Assembly: GCF_900343015.1 (NCBI RefSeq)
Contig: NZ_LR025108.1
Span: 248,001-312,000 of the forward strand
Length of the DNA stretch: 64,000 nucleotides
Direction: 5' to 3'
DNA from: Arsenophonus endosymbiont of Aleurodicus dispersus
GTDB taxonomy: Bacteria > Pseudomonadota > Gammaproteobacteria > Enterobacterales > Enterobacteriaceae
Position 1 is the first letter of the stretch; each line of letters starts with the position of its first letter. Shown here in pieces: positions 33,279 through 44,038 of this stretch. The notes below the pieces were generated by a model. That model saw only the letters and a program-made list of their open reading frames with translations. It made no database searches and had not been told where the DNA came from. The translations under genes and the position numbers were made by a program.

Positions 33279-33608
33279 ATGTTTATATTTGAAGGTCGTG
33301 AAATTAAAACCGATGCTGATGGTTATTTAAAAAGTAGCCAAGAATGGTGTGAATCCATGGTATATCTATTAGCTAAACAAGAGAATATTATATTGACTGA
33401 ACAACATTGGAAAATAATTCGCTTCATTCGTGAATTCTATATTGAATTCAATACCTCGCCGTCTATCCGTATGTTAGTAAAGGCCATTGCTAAAAAATAT
33501 GGTGAGGATATTGGTAATAGCCGCTATCTTTATCACCTTTTTCCAAAAGGACCGGCGAAACAAGCAACAAAACTTGCTGGGTTACCTAAACCTGTAAAAT
33601 GTATTTGA
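33279..33608 (+). CDS. tusE: Sulfur relay protein TusE
   Basis: DsrC-family protein that takes sulfur from TusBCD and hands it to MnmA for 2-thiouridine at tRNA position 34. The product is 109 aa, the E. coli length. It starts [18 protein letters not shown]. The penultimate cysteine, Cys108, that carries the persulfide is in GLPKPVKCI. The segment [19 protein letters not shown] is typical. The gene stands alone between long gene-free regions. Confidence 0.97.
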   Translation: MFIFEGREIKTDADGYLKSSQEWCESMVYLLAKQENIILTEQHWKIIRFIREFYIEFNTSPSIRMLVKAIAKKYGEDIGNSRYLYHLFPKGPAKQATKLAGLPKPVKCI

Positions 33609-34024
33609 GTTATTACAGTAAGTATCTAATAGTAAAATCTACAAACTCTTTTCAAAAAGGATATTCTTGATTTTTCTATCATCTTCAATTTTAGCACCCA
33701 ATGGGCCGGCCAACCAGCACCATATAGTTAGTAATATAAATAAAACTTTTATGCTAACAATACATCAATAATAAATATTACTATATAGTACATATTTTTA
33801 TCCCCATAGATAATGGATGATAATAAAATCTTAAACTTTTATCTTTTATAATAAAGAATAACTCCAACATATTGTTTTTTATGTCAATGATAGATACTCT
33901 TATAAAATAAATATTTTAATCTACCTAGATTAAAGTTATTAATAAATTAGCGTAACAGAGTGACTTTATTAAAATTGTTATTATTACTCACATATAATTC
34001 CTTAAAGGCTTCTAGGAGCTAGCT
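33609..34024. other. Spacer between tusE and hspQ, possible acyP trace
   Basis: About 415 AT-rich bases. In E. coli acyP and rlmI lie here, acyP on the strand opposite tusE. The reverse strand near 33,640-33,710 reads GPLGAKIEDDRKIKNILFEK, faintly like the AcyP end, but the match is too weak to call a gene. Confidence 0.35.
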
Positions 34025-34345
34025 ATGATGACTACCAGTAAATTTAGTATTGGACAACAAATAAGGCATAAACTACTAGGATATCTTGGAGTAATAGTTG
34101 ACGTTGACCCAGAATACTCTCTTGATAAGCCACAAGATAACGATATTGCTACTAATGCAGCTCTACGCTCAGCTCCATGGTACCATGTAGTTATGGAAGA
34201 TGATAATGGTGAACCTATTCATACTTATCTAGCTGAAGCTCAGATTACTTATGAAACTTCCAACGAACACCCAGAACAATCATCTTTAGATGAATTATCA
34301 GAATCAATTAAAACTCAACTTAGAACACCACAATTGCGTAATTAA
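34025..34345 (+). CDS. hspQ: Heat shock protein HspQ
   Basis: Small protein that in E. coli helps degrade denatured DnaA and acts as a Lon specificity factor. The product is 106 aa. [36 protein letters not shown] (here [15 protein letters not shown]), [12 protein letters not shown] and the [10 protein letters not shown] tail follow E. coli. AGGAGC six bases before the ATG is a strong ribosome-binding site. Two ATG codons stand in tandem; either could start. Confidence 0.97.
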   Translation: MMTTSKFSIGQQIRHKLLGYLGVIVDVDPEYSLDKPQDNDIATNAALRSAPWYHVVMEDDNGEPIHTYLAEAQITYETSNEHPEQSSLDELSESIKTQLRTPQLRN

Positions 34346-35092
34346 CTAATTGTAAAATCAAATTAATGAATATGATTAGTATATCATCTTAAACCTAAAC
34401 TAAGTCTCTATATTTTATAGCAAGTATAGTTAATATGAATGAATGTTAGCATATTGCTTTAGTTATTAGTTAATATCTATAAATTTAAGCCAATTGATGG
34501 AATCTATTATTCTAGGCATAGAATTAATCTTTAATTTTTGATAGCGAGTATTAGTTTTTCAACTTACAGCGAATTTCCAATAAAAATAATACAATAAAAT
34601 ATTTATAGTCTCTTTTTTATTTAAAATAATACTCATTTAAAAGTAAATTTAACAGTGATTATTTATCATCATAAAATTATTAGTTATTTATTTGCTTAAA
34701 TAAAAATTATTAATGGTATAATATGTTGTGAATGTCACTCATTATTAAAATAATGAGTAACATTCATTAGACAATGAACTATATTAATAAAATAATATTC
34801 AAAATAAGCCATCAAATTTAGTTTTGCTACCGGAAAATGATAAATAGCTAGCTTATAATCTATAAAACAAGTATTCAGATATAGTAACTGAGATTATAAT
34901 ACAAAATATAATAATATATAGCTGCTTTTTTTACATGATAAACGTTACCAACATAATATACCGTAAAATTAATTATGTTTATAACACCATAGTAGTATAT
35001 ATTAGAAAATATATTCTATATTTACTTTATATAACCAGGATATTTAGAATAATTTATAAACTTTTTATCTAAATTATAAGTTGAAAAATAGC
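34346..35092. other. Spacer between hspQ and lonH
   Basis: About 750 AT-rich bases. From E. coli order mgsA, helD, sulA, ompA and matP should lie between these genes; none is readable. A strong inverted repeat is annotated separately. Confidence 0.5.
34730..34765. repeat. 36-base inverted repeat
   Basis: GAATGTCACTCATTATT and AATAATGAGTAACATTC pair over 17 positions with one mismatch, separated by AA. It lies about 330 bases upstream of lonH. No T-run follows, so it is not an obvious terminator. Operator or cruciform roles are open. Confidence 0.8.
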
Positions 35093-36838
35093 GTGATTAG
35101 TAACGAATTACTATGGCAGAATTTAGCACCTGATTATGAACCTTATATTAATCTTTTTGCTTCTGCTGATAAACTAGAAAATGCTACTTTAGCAATTATT
35201 CAACCGAGATTATATAATAGTCTCGAAAGTTTTTTATTAACACCAACATATTTTCCTTTTGCTATAATTAGAGCATTAGAATGCCAAAGCTACTTATCTG
35301 AATTAGCTAAATGCATTAAAAATATTATTCCAGCTTCAGTAGCTATCACAGGCGATTATAAACAATCAAATGGAAAATTTTATTGGCAACCAAACAACAA
35401 AAGATCATTTACTACTTGTAATTCAGTTTATTTCTGTAATTGGATAGAAATGCCGCAATTATTTGGTAGTATACATCAGTATAAAAATAGTATTCACTTA
35501 GAGCCAGGACTATTACACAAAATCAATGGTGGAGTATTATTACTTTCTGTTAGTACATTATTAGCGCAGCCATTAATGTGGCAGCGGTTAAAACAAATGG
35601 TAATACAAAAACAGTTTGAGTGGCTTCCAGTAAATGATAATCAATTTTTACCCTATCCAATTGATTCAATGCCCCTGGATGTTAAACTTATTTTGGTAGG
35701 AGATAATTTTAGTCTTGATGAACTTGAAACAAAAGAGCCTGAGCTTTTTTCTCAAGCTACGTATGGTGAATATGAATTTGACTTAAATTTTGAACATAGT
35801 AGTCAACTATCGCTATGGATGCAATTTGTTAAACAAATTATTACCGATTGCCAATTACCTGCTTTAACTACTGATGCGTGGCCAACCTTGATTACTCAGG
35901 CAATTAGATATACTGAAGACAAATCTATTCTACCATTAGATAGAAGATGGCTTATTCGTTATTTATCTGAGGCAAATAAATTTAAACAAAATAACCAAAT
36001 AACTACAAAATCATGCCAAGCGGCAATGCGGCAACGCAAATGGCAACACGGTTACCTAGCTAAACGCAATTTAGATGATATTTTAAAAAAACAAGTTTTT
36101 ATTAAAACTGAAGGTAAAATCATTGGCCAAATCAATGGATTATCTATTATACACTATCCAGGTCATCCAGAAATTATTGGTGAACCATCACGTATTACTT
36201 GTGTTGCTCATCTTGGTGAGGGTGAGTTTACTGATGTAGAACGTAAAGTTGAGCTGGGTGGTAATATTCATGCTAAAGGTATGATGATTATGAACGCCTA
36301 TCTCAATTATGAATTAAACCTTGAACAACCACAACCTTTTTCCGCCTCAATTGTATTTGAACAGTCTTATAATAAAGTTGATGGCGATAGCGCATCATTA
36401 GCTGAGCTTTGTGCATTAATTAGTGCACTTTCTCTTCAGCCTATAGATCAGCAAATTGCCGTTACAGGTTCAGTAGATCAATTTGGTTATGTACAACCAA
36501 TTGGGAGTATTAACCCCAAAATAGAAAGTTTTTTTGATATCTGTTTCCAACGGGAATTAACTGGGCAGCAAGGAGTTATTATTCCGGCGGCTAATATTCG
36601 TCATTTATGTTTAAATCAAGATCTTATTGCCGCAGTCAAATCCAGAGTTTTTAACATTTGGCCTGTTGAACACGTTTCAGAAGCAATTTCCATGCTAACA
36701 AAACATGCTTATTATAAGCAGCAATATGATACAAAAAACTTACATCTGTTAGCTTTAATACATAAACGCATTACTCTGGCTAATAAACAAGAAAAACCAA
36801 AATTCATGAGATTTATAAAGTGGCTAAATTTAAAATAA
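35093..36838 (+). CDS. lonH: LonH (YcbZ), Lon-like serine protease homologue
   Basis: Lon-protease-family protein without an intact Lon ATPase module. Counting from GTG at 35093 it has 581 aa against 586 in E. coli, and MISNELLWQNLAPDYEPYIN aligns one to one with the E. coli start. A TTG 12 bases earlier is the alternative; neither has a good Shine-Dalgarno. The C-terminal protease domain carries the catalytic Ser at about residue 433 (VDGDSASLAELCAL) and Lys at about 476 (INPKIESFF). Its cellular role is poorly known. fabA follows on the same strand, as in E. coli. Confidence 0.95.
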   Translation: MISNELLWQNLAPDYEPYINLFASADKLENATLAIIQPRLYNSLESFLLTPTYFPFAIIRALECQSYLSELAKCIKNIIPASVAITGDYKQSNGKFYWQPNNKRSFTTCNSVYFCNWIEMPQLFGSIHQYKNSIHLEPGLLHKINGGVLLLSVSTLLAQPLMWQRLKQMVIQKQFEWLPVNDNQFLPYPIDSMPLDVKLILVGDNFSLDELETKEPELFSQATYGEYEFDLNFEHSSQLSLWMQFVKQIITDCQLPALTTDAWPTLITQAIRYTEDKSILPLDRRWLIRYLSEANKFKQNNQITTKSCQAAMRQRKWQHGYLAKRNLDDILKKQVFIKTEGKIIGQINGLSIIHYPGHPEIIGEPSRITCVAHLGEGEFTDVERKVELGGNIHAKGMMIMNAYLNYELNLEQPQPFSASIVFEQSYNKVDGDSASLAELCALISALSLQPIDQQIAVTGSVDQFGYVQPIGSINPKIESFFDICFQRELTGQQGVIIPAANIRHLCLNQDLIAAVKSRVFNIWPVEHVSEAISMLTKHAYYKQQYDTKNLHLLALIHKRITLANKQEKPKFMRFIKWLNLK

Positions 36839-36853
36839 CTGACCAAAGTTGTT

Positions 36854-36892
36854 TAGCTTACAAGTGTAAGCTATTATTTAGCATTATTATTT
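36854..36892 (+). terminator. Hairpin between lonH and fabA
   Basis: TAGCTTACA and TGTAAGCTA form a 9-bp stem with loop AG, 16 bases after the lonH stop, followed by a T-rich run. It could be a weak terminator or attenuator ahead of fabA, whose start is at 36914. Confidence 0.5.
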
Positions 36893-36913
36893 TTAACAAG
36901 GCTATTTAGTAAA

Positions 36914-37432
36914 ATGTTTAATAAACACAGCTCTTATAGTAAAGAAGATTTAGATGCTTCAGGGAGAGGTGAACTTTTTAGCGAAAATGGGCCGCCATTA
37001 CCTTCCGGTAATATGTTGATGATAGATCGCATCATCAAAATGACTGAAACTAGCGGTAAGTATAATAAAGGATTTATTGAAGCTGAATTTGATATCAAAC
37101 CTAATTTATGGTTTTTTAGTTGTCACTTCACTAATGATCCAGTTATGCCTGGTTGTTTAGGTTTAGATGCAATGTGGCAACTTGTTGGGTTCTACCTGGG
37201 ATGGCTAGGTAATAAAGGTAAAGGCCGAGCTCTCGGCGTAGGTGAGGTTAAATTTACTGGACAAGTTTTGCCAATCGCAAAAAAAGTAACTTACTGTATC
37301 CATTTAAAACGTGTTATTAATAGAAAATTAGTTATGGGTATGGCTGATGGTGAAGTATTGGTTGATGATAAGTATATTTACACAGCAAAAAATTTAAAAG
37401 TTGGTTTATTTCAAGATACTAACAGTTTTTAA
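36914..37432 (+). CDS. fabA: 3-hydroxydecanoyl-[ACP] dehydratase/isomerase FabA
   Basis: Dehydrates 3-hydroxydecanoyl-ACP and isomerises the trans-2 product to cis-3, the branch point for unsaturated fatty acids. The product is 172 aa, the E. coli length. Catalytic His71 ([15 protein letters not shown]) and Asp85 (LGLDAMWQL) are in place. [20 protein letters not shown] and the end [11 protein letters not shown] are complete. FabB would be its partner and is outside the window. Confidence 0.98.
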   Translation: MFNKHSSYSKEDLDASGRGELFSENGPPLPSGNMLMIDRIIKMTETSGKYNKGFIEAEFDIKPNLWFFSCHFTNDPVMPGCLGLDAMWQLVGFYLGWLGNKGKGRALGVGEVKFTGQVLPIAKKVTYCIHLKRVINRKLVMGMADGEVLVDDKYIYTAKNLKVGLFQDTNSF

Positions 37433-38713
37433 AGCTATAACTTTTTTCTTAAAATACCTTAGATTATCAATCTAATTGATGTAGGTATGTTATATTCATA
37501 CCATCAATATAATTATCTATCTATAGATTATAAATCTTGAGTCCAGATTTATGCTAACGTACTAATTCATACTAAATAACCATTTAGATATTACTAAAAA
37601 TACAATACTTAAATCTATATTTTTACTTTTATAAATCTAGTTACCTTGGGTAATTACTTTACCATCATAACAACTGCCATAAAAAAAATTAATACTATCA
37701 AATCTATTTAACAAATATAAAATAAAATATAAATTATGATTACTTGCATTAACATAATTCACTTATTTATCTATACAAAGAGCTTTTCTTTATCTGATTC
37801 ATTTTTAAATCACTACAGTGCATTACATGTCTTGATCAGCAGTTGAATATACCTTAACAAGTAGTCAGGAAGCTACATATGATATAAATCATATAAACAG
37901 GAGACCATACTTGCAAAGAAAATAAACATAACTAGATTAGTTTAAGCAAAGTCTATGGCAAATTAGAAAGTACATTTTGCTTAAAAGATAATTTTTTGAA
38001 TTACTACTAGCGTAGTTGTGGCTATTATTTTTATTATCATAGGTTTAATTGGCATACTATTAATTTTATCTAATGACTTAACTAATTTTACTTAATCTAT
38101 TATAATAGCGTTGACCATTGGATTAATATTGTAATCAGCAAATTTTAATGGTACTATCTATATATTGGCATTTTTGAAATATAAATCCAACTAAATAGAT
38201 AAATAATGCAACAGCTAATTATATTAGCTTCTTTTAATAATACACTTAATTATTATCCCAATACAACCGCATTAATTATTTGGCTAATAAAATAACAATT
38301 AAAGTACTCTTTAATTACACCAATCGACTGCTTCACTAGCTTCATCTGAATACTTTAATTATTTCAATATCCAAAGGCTATCAATCTGGTGGATAATTAA
38401 TTATTTTTAGTTAAATAAAGCGTAATTTAGGTAAATTATCCCTTGTTATGGGAGGTAAACCTATCTAGCCAAAAACATCTACTTTATCAACCCAGTCAAT
38501 TAATCCTAATGGATCCTGATATGTAACCTTGATAATAAACTTAACTTACTACAGGGTGAATAAAATTATTCTTATTAAGATATTTTCATCTGTTTATTCC
38601 AATTATAAACTTGATACTTTTACTTGTTTATTACGCTAATACAAGGAATATAAGACCTTGTATAATAAGGACCAAATAATTTTAAATAACTAAATGGCAA
38701 AAGAGAGTATTTT
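37433..38713. other. Gene-free stretch between fabA and asnS
   Basis: About 1.28 kb of AT-rich DNA. In E. coli rmf, pqiAB, uup, rlmL, pyrD, pepN and pncB separate these genes. Reverse-strand frames near 38,450-38,530 read PLGLIDWVDKVDVFG, clearly protein-like, but I cannot name the source. A hydrophobic + frame near 38,010-38,070 is also unassigned. Confidence 0.45.
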
Positions 38714-40114
38714 ATGAATATAGCGACTGTAGTCAAAGTACTACAAGGCTGTGTAGCGGTAGGCCAAAAAGTAACCGTTCGTGGGTGGGTACGTACAAGG
38801 AGAGATTCAAAAGCTGGTTTTTCATTCATCTCAGTCTATGATGGTTCATGCTTTAATCCATTACAGGCTATTGTAAATAATGAACTAGATAATTATGAAA
38901 CAGACGTTTTACACCTGACCACCGGTTGCTCAGTTGAAGTAACCGGGATCGTGAAAGCATCTGAAGGTAAAGGACAAAATTTTGAATTATTAGCCACTAA
39001 GGTTATATTTATCGGTATGGTAGAAAACCCTAATAGCTATCCAATAGCGGCAAAGCAGCATAGTATTGAATACTTACGTAAAGTAGCACATCTACGTCCA
39101 CGCACCAATCTTATCGGAGCCATTGCCCGTATCCGCAATACCCTAGCTCAAGCTATTCATCGTTTCTTCCATGAAGAATGCTATCTTTGGGTTTCAACAC
39201 CAATTATTACTGCCTCAGATACCGAGGGTGCAGGTGAAATGTTTCGTGTCTCAACATTAAATTTCCAAAATATTCCCCGAACTGAAAAAGGAGATATTAA
39301 TTTTGATAAAGACTTTTTTGGTCAAGAAGCATTTCTAACCGTGTCAGGTCAGCTAAATGGCGAAGCTTATGCTTGTGCATTAAGTAAAATTTATACCTTT
39401 GGCCCAACATTTCGCGCTGAGAACTCTAACACCAGCCGCCATTTAGCTGAATTCTGGATGGTTGAACCTGAAGTTGCTTTTGCTAACTTAAACGATATAT
39501 CCAACCTTGCCATAAAAATGTTGAAATATATCTTAAAATCAGGGTTACAAGAATCCCATGATGACTTAACCTTCTTCGCTGACCGGATCGATAAAGAAGT
39601 TATCAACCGGTTGGAAAAATTTGTAGAATCTGATTTTGTTCAAATTAACTATAGCGATGCCATTAAAGTACTAAAGCAATCAGGTCAATCTTTTGAAAAA
39701 CATGTGGATTGGGGTGTAGATCTTTCTTCTGAGCATGAACGTTATTTAGCTGAGGAACACTTTAAAGCACCAGTTGTGGTCAAAAATTACCCCAAAAATC
39801 TTAAGGCTTTTTATATGCGTCTAAATGATGATAATCAAACAGTTGCTGCAATGGATGTATTAGCGCCCGGTATTGGTGAAATTATTGGTGGCTCTCAGCG
39901 TGAAGAGCGACTGAATAAATTAGATGCTCGTATGGAAGAAATGGGGATTAACCAACAAAATTATAACTGGTATCGCGATTTACGTCGTTATGGTACCGTA
40001 CCTCACGCCGGATTTGGTCTAGGATTTGAACGTCTAGTTGCTTATGTCACTGGTGTAAAAAATATTCGGGAAACCATACCATTTCCACGTTCTCCGCGTA
40101 ACGCGAGCTTTTAG
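38714..40114 (+). CDS. asnS: Asparaginyl-tRNA synthetase
   Basis: Class II synthetase charging tRNA-Asn. The product is 466 aa, the E. coli length. It starts [20 protein letters not shown] with GAGAG upstream. The OB-fold domain has [18 protein letters not shown], motif 2 is in [20 protein letters not shown], and motif 3 in [16 protein letters not shown] porin remnant follows, as in E. coli asnS-ompF. Confidence 0.98.
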   Translation: MNIATVVKVLQGCVAVGQKVTVRGWVRTRRDSKAGFSFISVYDGSCFNPLQAIVNNELDNYETDVLHLTTGCSVEVTGIVKASEGKGQNFELLATKVIFIGMVENPNSYPIAAKQHSIEYLRKVAHLRPRTNLIGAIARIRNTLAQAIHRFFHEECYLWVSTPIITASDTEGAGEMFRVSTLNFQNIPRTEKGDINFDKDFFGQEAFLTVSGQLNGEAYACALSKIYTFGPTFRAENSNTSRHLAEFWMVEPEVAFANLNDISNLAIKMLKYILKSGLQESHDDLTFFADRIDKEVINRLEKFVESDFVQINYSDAIKVLKQSGQSFEKHVDWGVDLSSEHERYLAEEHFKAPVVVKNYPKNLKAFYMRLNDDNQTVAAMDVLAPGIGEIIGGSQREERLNKLDARMEEMGINQQNYNWYRDLRRYGTVPHAGFGLGFERLVAYVTGVKNIRETIPFPRSPRNASF

Positions 40115-40739
40115 CTATTTAATCTAATAAAATAAATAAGTATTTATTACTGTACTATTTATTTTTACTGATAGTCATATTTTATAATACATTGTTATTT
40201 TTGTATTATTTCAGAGAAAATAATAATATTTATCAACTGAACATGATAAGTAGAAATGAAACAGCACTAAATTGTTTAAAATAATTTCTAATAGTTAAGA
40301 ATTTATTGTTAACAATGTCAGGTGAACAATAAAGGTAATAATAAAGGAGTAGTTAGTGCTTATGAAGACGATGATTTGTTTGTACATATCAGTTGCAGAT
40401 AATAAAATATTAGATCAACTCATGTGGTTTTGTTGTTTTGAATGAAAATTCAAACTAATAAAAGTAAAATTGAAAACAACAATATAAATCATCTAGCCTA
40501 TGCTGTTTTAAAAATTGCTTACTTTGGTTCATTATAAGGCTGACAGCTACTTGACAGGCCGTAAACTGGTTACTGAGTAATGATTTTTTTAGTCTGGTTG
40601 ATGGATTAAATTTCGCCAGACAGTAAGTATCAAGGTAAAAATACATAAAAAATTAAGTAGTATTTAAAATAAATTATTTAGGGCAGCTGCTAAATATATG
40701 CTAAGTATATCACTCATGCTAATAAAATTTTAACCAAAA
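40115..40739. other. AT-rich DNA after asnS, probable lost N-terminal half of the porin
   Basis: About 620 bases. It should have held the porin promoter, signal peptide and first beta strands, but no fragment is readable. No gene called. Confidence 0.4.
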
Positions 40740-41174
40740 ATTGCATTAATAGTGCTAAGGTATGGAACGAAGGTATAAAATATGATACTAAAAATCTGGC
40801 AGCAATATACAGCAAAACTCGTAATATGCAGAAATTTAGTAGGACCATCAAAGTCAATTGTGTAAATACCGACATGATACAAGTAGATAATAAAAATAAA
40901 AAATTTAACATAGTTGGTCAGTATATGTTTGATTAAATTTGTCTGAAAAATCTATTGCTTAGATGCAGTTTAAAAGCAAATATTTAACTGACTACTTGTA
41001 AAAAAAAAATTTAGAAAAATACTTTTCTATCGGTGCTTTCTACTATTTTTAAAAAAACTAACCGCAGTTATTGATTCCAAAATTAACTTAATCAATAACC
41101 ACAATAGATTTACCGACAAATATGGTCTTGGTAAATAAAACCTGGTTGGTTTAGCCTTATTTTACCAGTTCTAA
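40740..41174 (+). pseudogene. General porin remnant (OmpF/OmpC family)
   Basis: The + strand keeps the C-terminal third of a trimeric porin with stops and frameshifts. KVWNEGIKYDTKNLAAIYSK corresponds to OmpC GGLKYDANNIYLAAQY, followed by TRN. FNIVGQYMFD corresponds to VAQYQFDFG, DSKINLINNHNRFTDK to DYKINLLDDNQFTRD, and NLVGLALFYQF followed by TAA to IVALGLVYQF with the terminal Phe. Its place after asnS is that of E. coli ompF. The outer membrane has lost at least this diffusion channel. Confidence 0.9.
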
Positions 41175-41575
41175 TTGTCGCTTAGCGATGATTTTAAAGT
41201 ACAATTTTAAAAACAAATATAAAAGTAGCACTTTAGCGCAGCTTTTTATAAATTTATGTTAATTAGTAAATTATTGTTGTTACCAACTAAACTATATAAA
41301 TATCATAAGGTTAACTTATTTTATAGTATAGTGTTACCAAATAATTTTCATCGTGTTAACCTAAGATTACTTGATTACCAAATAAAAATTAAGTTTTTAG
41401 AATTATAAATAGGTTGGTATTATTGCTGCTATTACCAATCATATTTTTTATTCATGACCAAGCACCTTTTTGATATTTTATAATAAATTTTGACTATAAT
41501 ATCTAAAATTAAAGTAATGTATCATAGGTAAGTGTTTATCAGAAATAGGTAGTTTAGAATAAGCTATTGACTAAC
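41175..41575. other. Spacer between porin remnant and folK
   Basis: About 400 AT-rich bases with nothing recognised. A synteny break relative to E. coli lies here, since folK-pcnB is far from asnS-ompF there. Confidence 0.4.
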
Positions 41576-42055
41576 TTAACATAAAGTCAATTCATTTTTA
41601 GCAACTAGTAGTAATCTATCACTTAATAACTCACCATCTAGAAAACGTAACTTAGGGGCAATTTCTGCTAAAGGATAAAGTATGAATTCGCGTTCTTTAA
41701 GGCCATAATGGGGGATAGTTAAACGTGCAGTATGAATAATCTGTTGGCCGTATAATATAATATCTAAATCAAGCGTTCTTGGCCCCCAACGATCAGCTTT
41801 ACGTATTCTCCCATGCATTAATTCAATCTCTTGGGTATATTCAAGTAGTATTTCTGGTAATAACTCAGTATCTAATGCGATAACAGCATTAAAATAATCA
41901 GGCTGATTTTGTATCCCCATAGGTTTAGTTCGATAAAAAGAAGAAATCGCAACTAGCTTTGTATTCGGTAATTGCTGTAATTCTTTAATAGCACATTGTA
42001 CTTGTTGTAATGGGTCATTTAGATTACTACCAATGGAGATATAAACACATTCCAT
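41576..42055 (-). CDS. folK: HPPK, folate biosynthesis pyrophosphokinase
   Basis: Transfers pyrophosphate from ATP to 6-hydroxymethyl-7,8-dihydropterin in folate synthesis. The product is 159 aa, the E. coli length. IGSNLNDPLQQV, SSFYRTKPMGIQNQPDYFNA and the signature RWGPRTLDLDIILYG are intact. pcnB, directly upstream in E. coli, survives here only as a fragment, so folK must now use a promoter within that relic. Confidence 0.97.
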   Translation of the reverse strand: MECVYISIGSNLNDPLQQVQCAIKELQQLPNTKLVAISSFYRTKPMGIQNQPDYFNAVIALDTELLPEILLEYTQEIELMHGRIRKADRWGPRTLDLDIILYGQQIIHTARLTIPHYGLKEREFILYPLAEIAPKLRFLDGELLSDRLLLVAKNELTLC

Positions 42056-42129
42056 AATTTAATTTACTCTATTGTTTTTTATCTTTTTACGGTTAGTATG
42101 ATTTCAGCGTATCATAAAGCAACTGAGCT

Positions 42130-42440
42130 AATTATTCTAATTAACGTCTTTGTTCTACGTTGGAGCACTAGGATAGCAACAGCAGCCAGAAATTTTTGAT
42201 GTTCAAGTAGCTTGTTTACTTTTTTCACTTGGAGCCAAGGTAATTTAAATTATAATTACCAAATATCGCGCATTAAGGAAGTAAGCTGCTCGCTTAGGTA
42301 TAATAAAAGCATTTATTGCTCATCGAATATATCGTTCATTGCGATAGCAATCGCTTCTTAAGATAGTAAACCTCTTTCCTGAGAAAGACTTTCTGCATAT
42401 GCTAACAAATAATAATGCAGGATTAAATCATTACAAGATC
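42130..42440 (-). pseudogene. pcnB: pcnB remnant (poly(A) polymerase I)
   Basis: The reverse strand reads ESLSQERGLL, EAIAIAMNDIFDEQ, YLSEQLTSLMRDIW, then VNKLLEHQKFLAAVAILVLQ. E. coli PcnB has [20 protein letters not shown], then RLTTLTRDIW and WKLLEHPKFRAAYDLLALR in the same order. Several stops interrupt it, and the N-terminal nucleotidyltransferase domain is gone. Polyadenylation-assisted RNA decay and plasmid copy control by this enzyme are lost. Confidence 0.9.
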
Positions 42441-43441
42441 TTCTCAAAAAATTTTTAATTAATAATTTTTAAAATTATACTATTTCTTCTAATTTACCTA
42501 ATAATATATAGTAAAATTTTTAATTTGGTAATATAAGCTATTGATGTTAAAATTACTTCTAATTGCTAATTTTTATATTTTAGCTAAATAATTATTTAAT
42601 ATTAAGGTATTTTAAAAAATATTTTTAATTTGAAATAAATATTAGTTAGAAAGTTTATTATAATAACAAATTCATACTACAGTTAAATCCATATAATTAT
42701 ATATTTAAAATATAGATATTGATAAATAATACCAGGGCGATTAATATCTAATAAAAATATCTATCAAAACTGATATGTTTGACATATAAAATTTATTGAT
42801 TAATTATGAAAAACTTTATAACTAAGCAAAATTAACTATAGTTAACTTAGCATTAATACTTTTATCACCAATAACTTTCCAGAAATACTATAATTCTCTA
42901 TCAAAAAAATCTTTTATTACTAAAATTTACACATACACCGCAGTTATACTAAAATCTTAATTTATTAATTATTTTAACTTGATCTTTTAAAGTATAAATT
43001 TTATAATTTATTATTATATTTAACATTAAGATTAATTTTAGATAGATATCAATAATACCATTACCATAGAATACTAATCTAGATATTTACATAAAAATCT
43101 AAACTGCTAGATATAAACATATTATATAATTTTTTAATACTCTTTCCATAGTATGATTGCGGTTAAAATTTGCATGTATACCTAGTGTTCCTCAAAAAAA
43201 TTACTACTTAACCTAATAAATGTTGGGCATTAGGATATATTAAACTTAATACGCTAACTAAATATATATTATATTTTAGATTTCATCTATTAACAGTTTA
43301 CTACTGTAGTAAACTGCTAAACTAATGTAATATTGCTTTTCTTAATTTAAAATAAGATATTTTTCCATTATACTACTAAACTTAAACTAAAACTATTATA
43401 GTTTACCAACTATATAAACAAATAGTTGGATATTATGTGAT
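42441..43441. other. Gene-free stretch upstream of ydjM
   Basis: About 1 kb of extremely AT-rich DNA. The left end probably held the PcnB catalytic domain and then gluQ and dksA, none readable. A 7-bp hairpin (CCAACTA at 43,406-43,412 and TAGTTGG at 43,423-43,429) stands just ahead of ydjM and covers its only possible ribosome-binding sequence. Confidence 0.45.
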
Positions 43442-44038
43442 ATGACTGCTACCGGACATCTATTTTTTTCAGTATCATCATTAATACTTGTACATAAACT
43501 GTCAATTACACCTGAATTCGTCTATGGTGATAGACTTCATTTATTAGCTGGTACATTACTTGGCGCGCTACTACCAGATATAGATCATCCATTATCTTAT
43601 CTTGGCCGTTTATTTCGTTTTATTTCTGTACCAATTTGGCGTTTATGTGGACACCGTGGTTTTACACATAGTTTACTTGCATGGGTACTAATTTTACTAT
43701 TATCAACTAAACTTACTACTAGTTACTGGGTTTCTTATACGCTGGTTCAGGCATTTTTATTAGGATATTTCAGTCATTTAGTAGGTGATATGCTAACAGC
43801 AAAAGGAATACCTTTCTTATGGCCAACAAGAATCAACTTCTGTTTCCCTATATTAGGAAATAATTCTAATCAAAAATTAGAACATTCTATAGCTATCTTA
43901 TTAGCTATTTGTGCGATATTAGTTCCATCTAACTATCAATTATCAACACTATTACCTCTATTACAAGAAATAAAAAAAAACTTAATTATATATATTTTTG
44001 ATCAATTAAATTATTTAATTTTATTAAATTCTAAATAA
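43442..44038 (+). CDS. ydjM: YdjM, inner-membrane metal-dependent hydrolase family
   Basis: Member of the YdjM/LexA-regulated membrane hydrolase family (DUF457 type), of unknown substrate. The product is 198 aa against 196 in E. coli. It starts MTATGHLFFSVSSL. Likely metal-binding segments are GHLFF, LLPDIDHPLSYLG, HRGFTHSLLA and SHLVGDMLTAKGIPFLWP. About four hydrophobic segments are visible. I see no LexA box upstream, unlike E. coli. Confidence 0.93.
   Translation: MTATGHLFFSVSSLILVHKLSITPEFVYGDRLHLLAGTLLGALLPDIDHPLSYLGRLFRFISVPIWRLCGHRGFTHSLLAWVLILLLSTKLTTSYWVSYTLVQAFLLGYFSHLVGDMLTAKGIPFLWPTRINFCFPILGNNSNQKLEHSIAILLAICAILVPSNYQLSTLLPLLQEIKKNLIIYIFDQLNYLILLNSK

Noticed and set aside
33640-33710. 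acyP pseudogene
   Set aside because: Position and strand fit E. coli, but the matching residues are too few to call a gene; noted only in the spacer entry.
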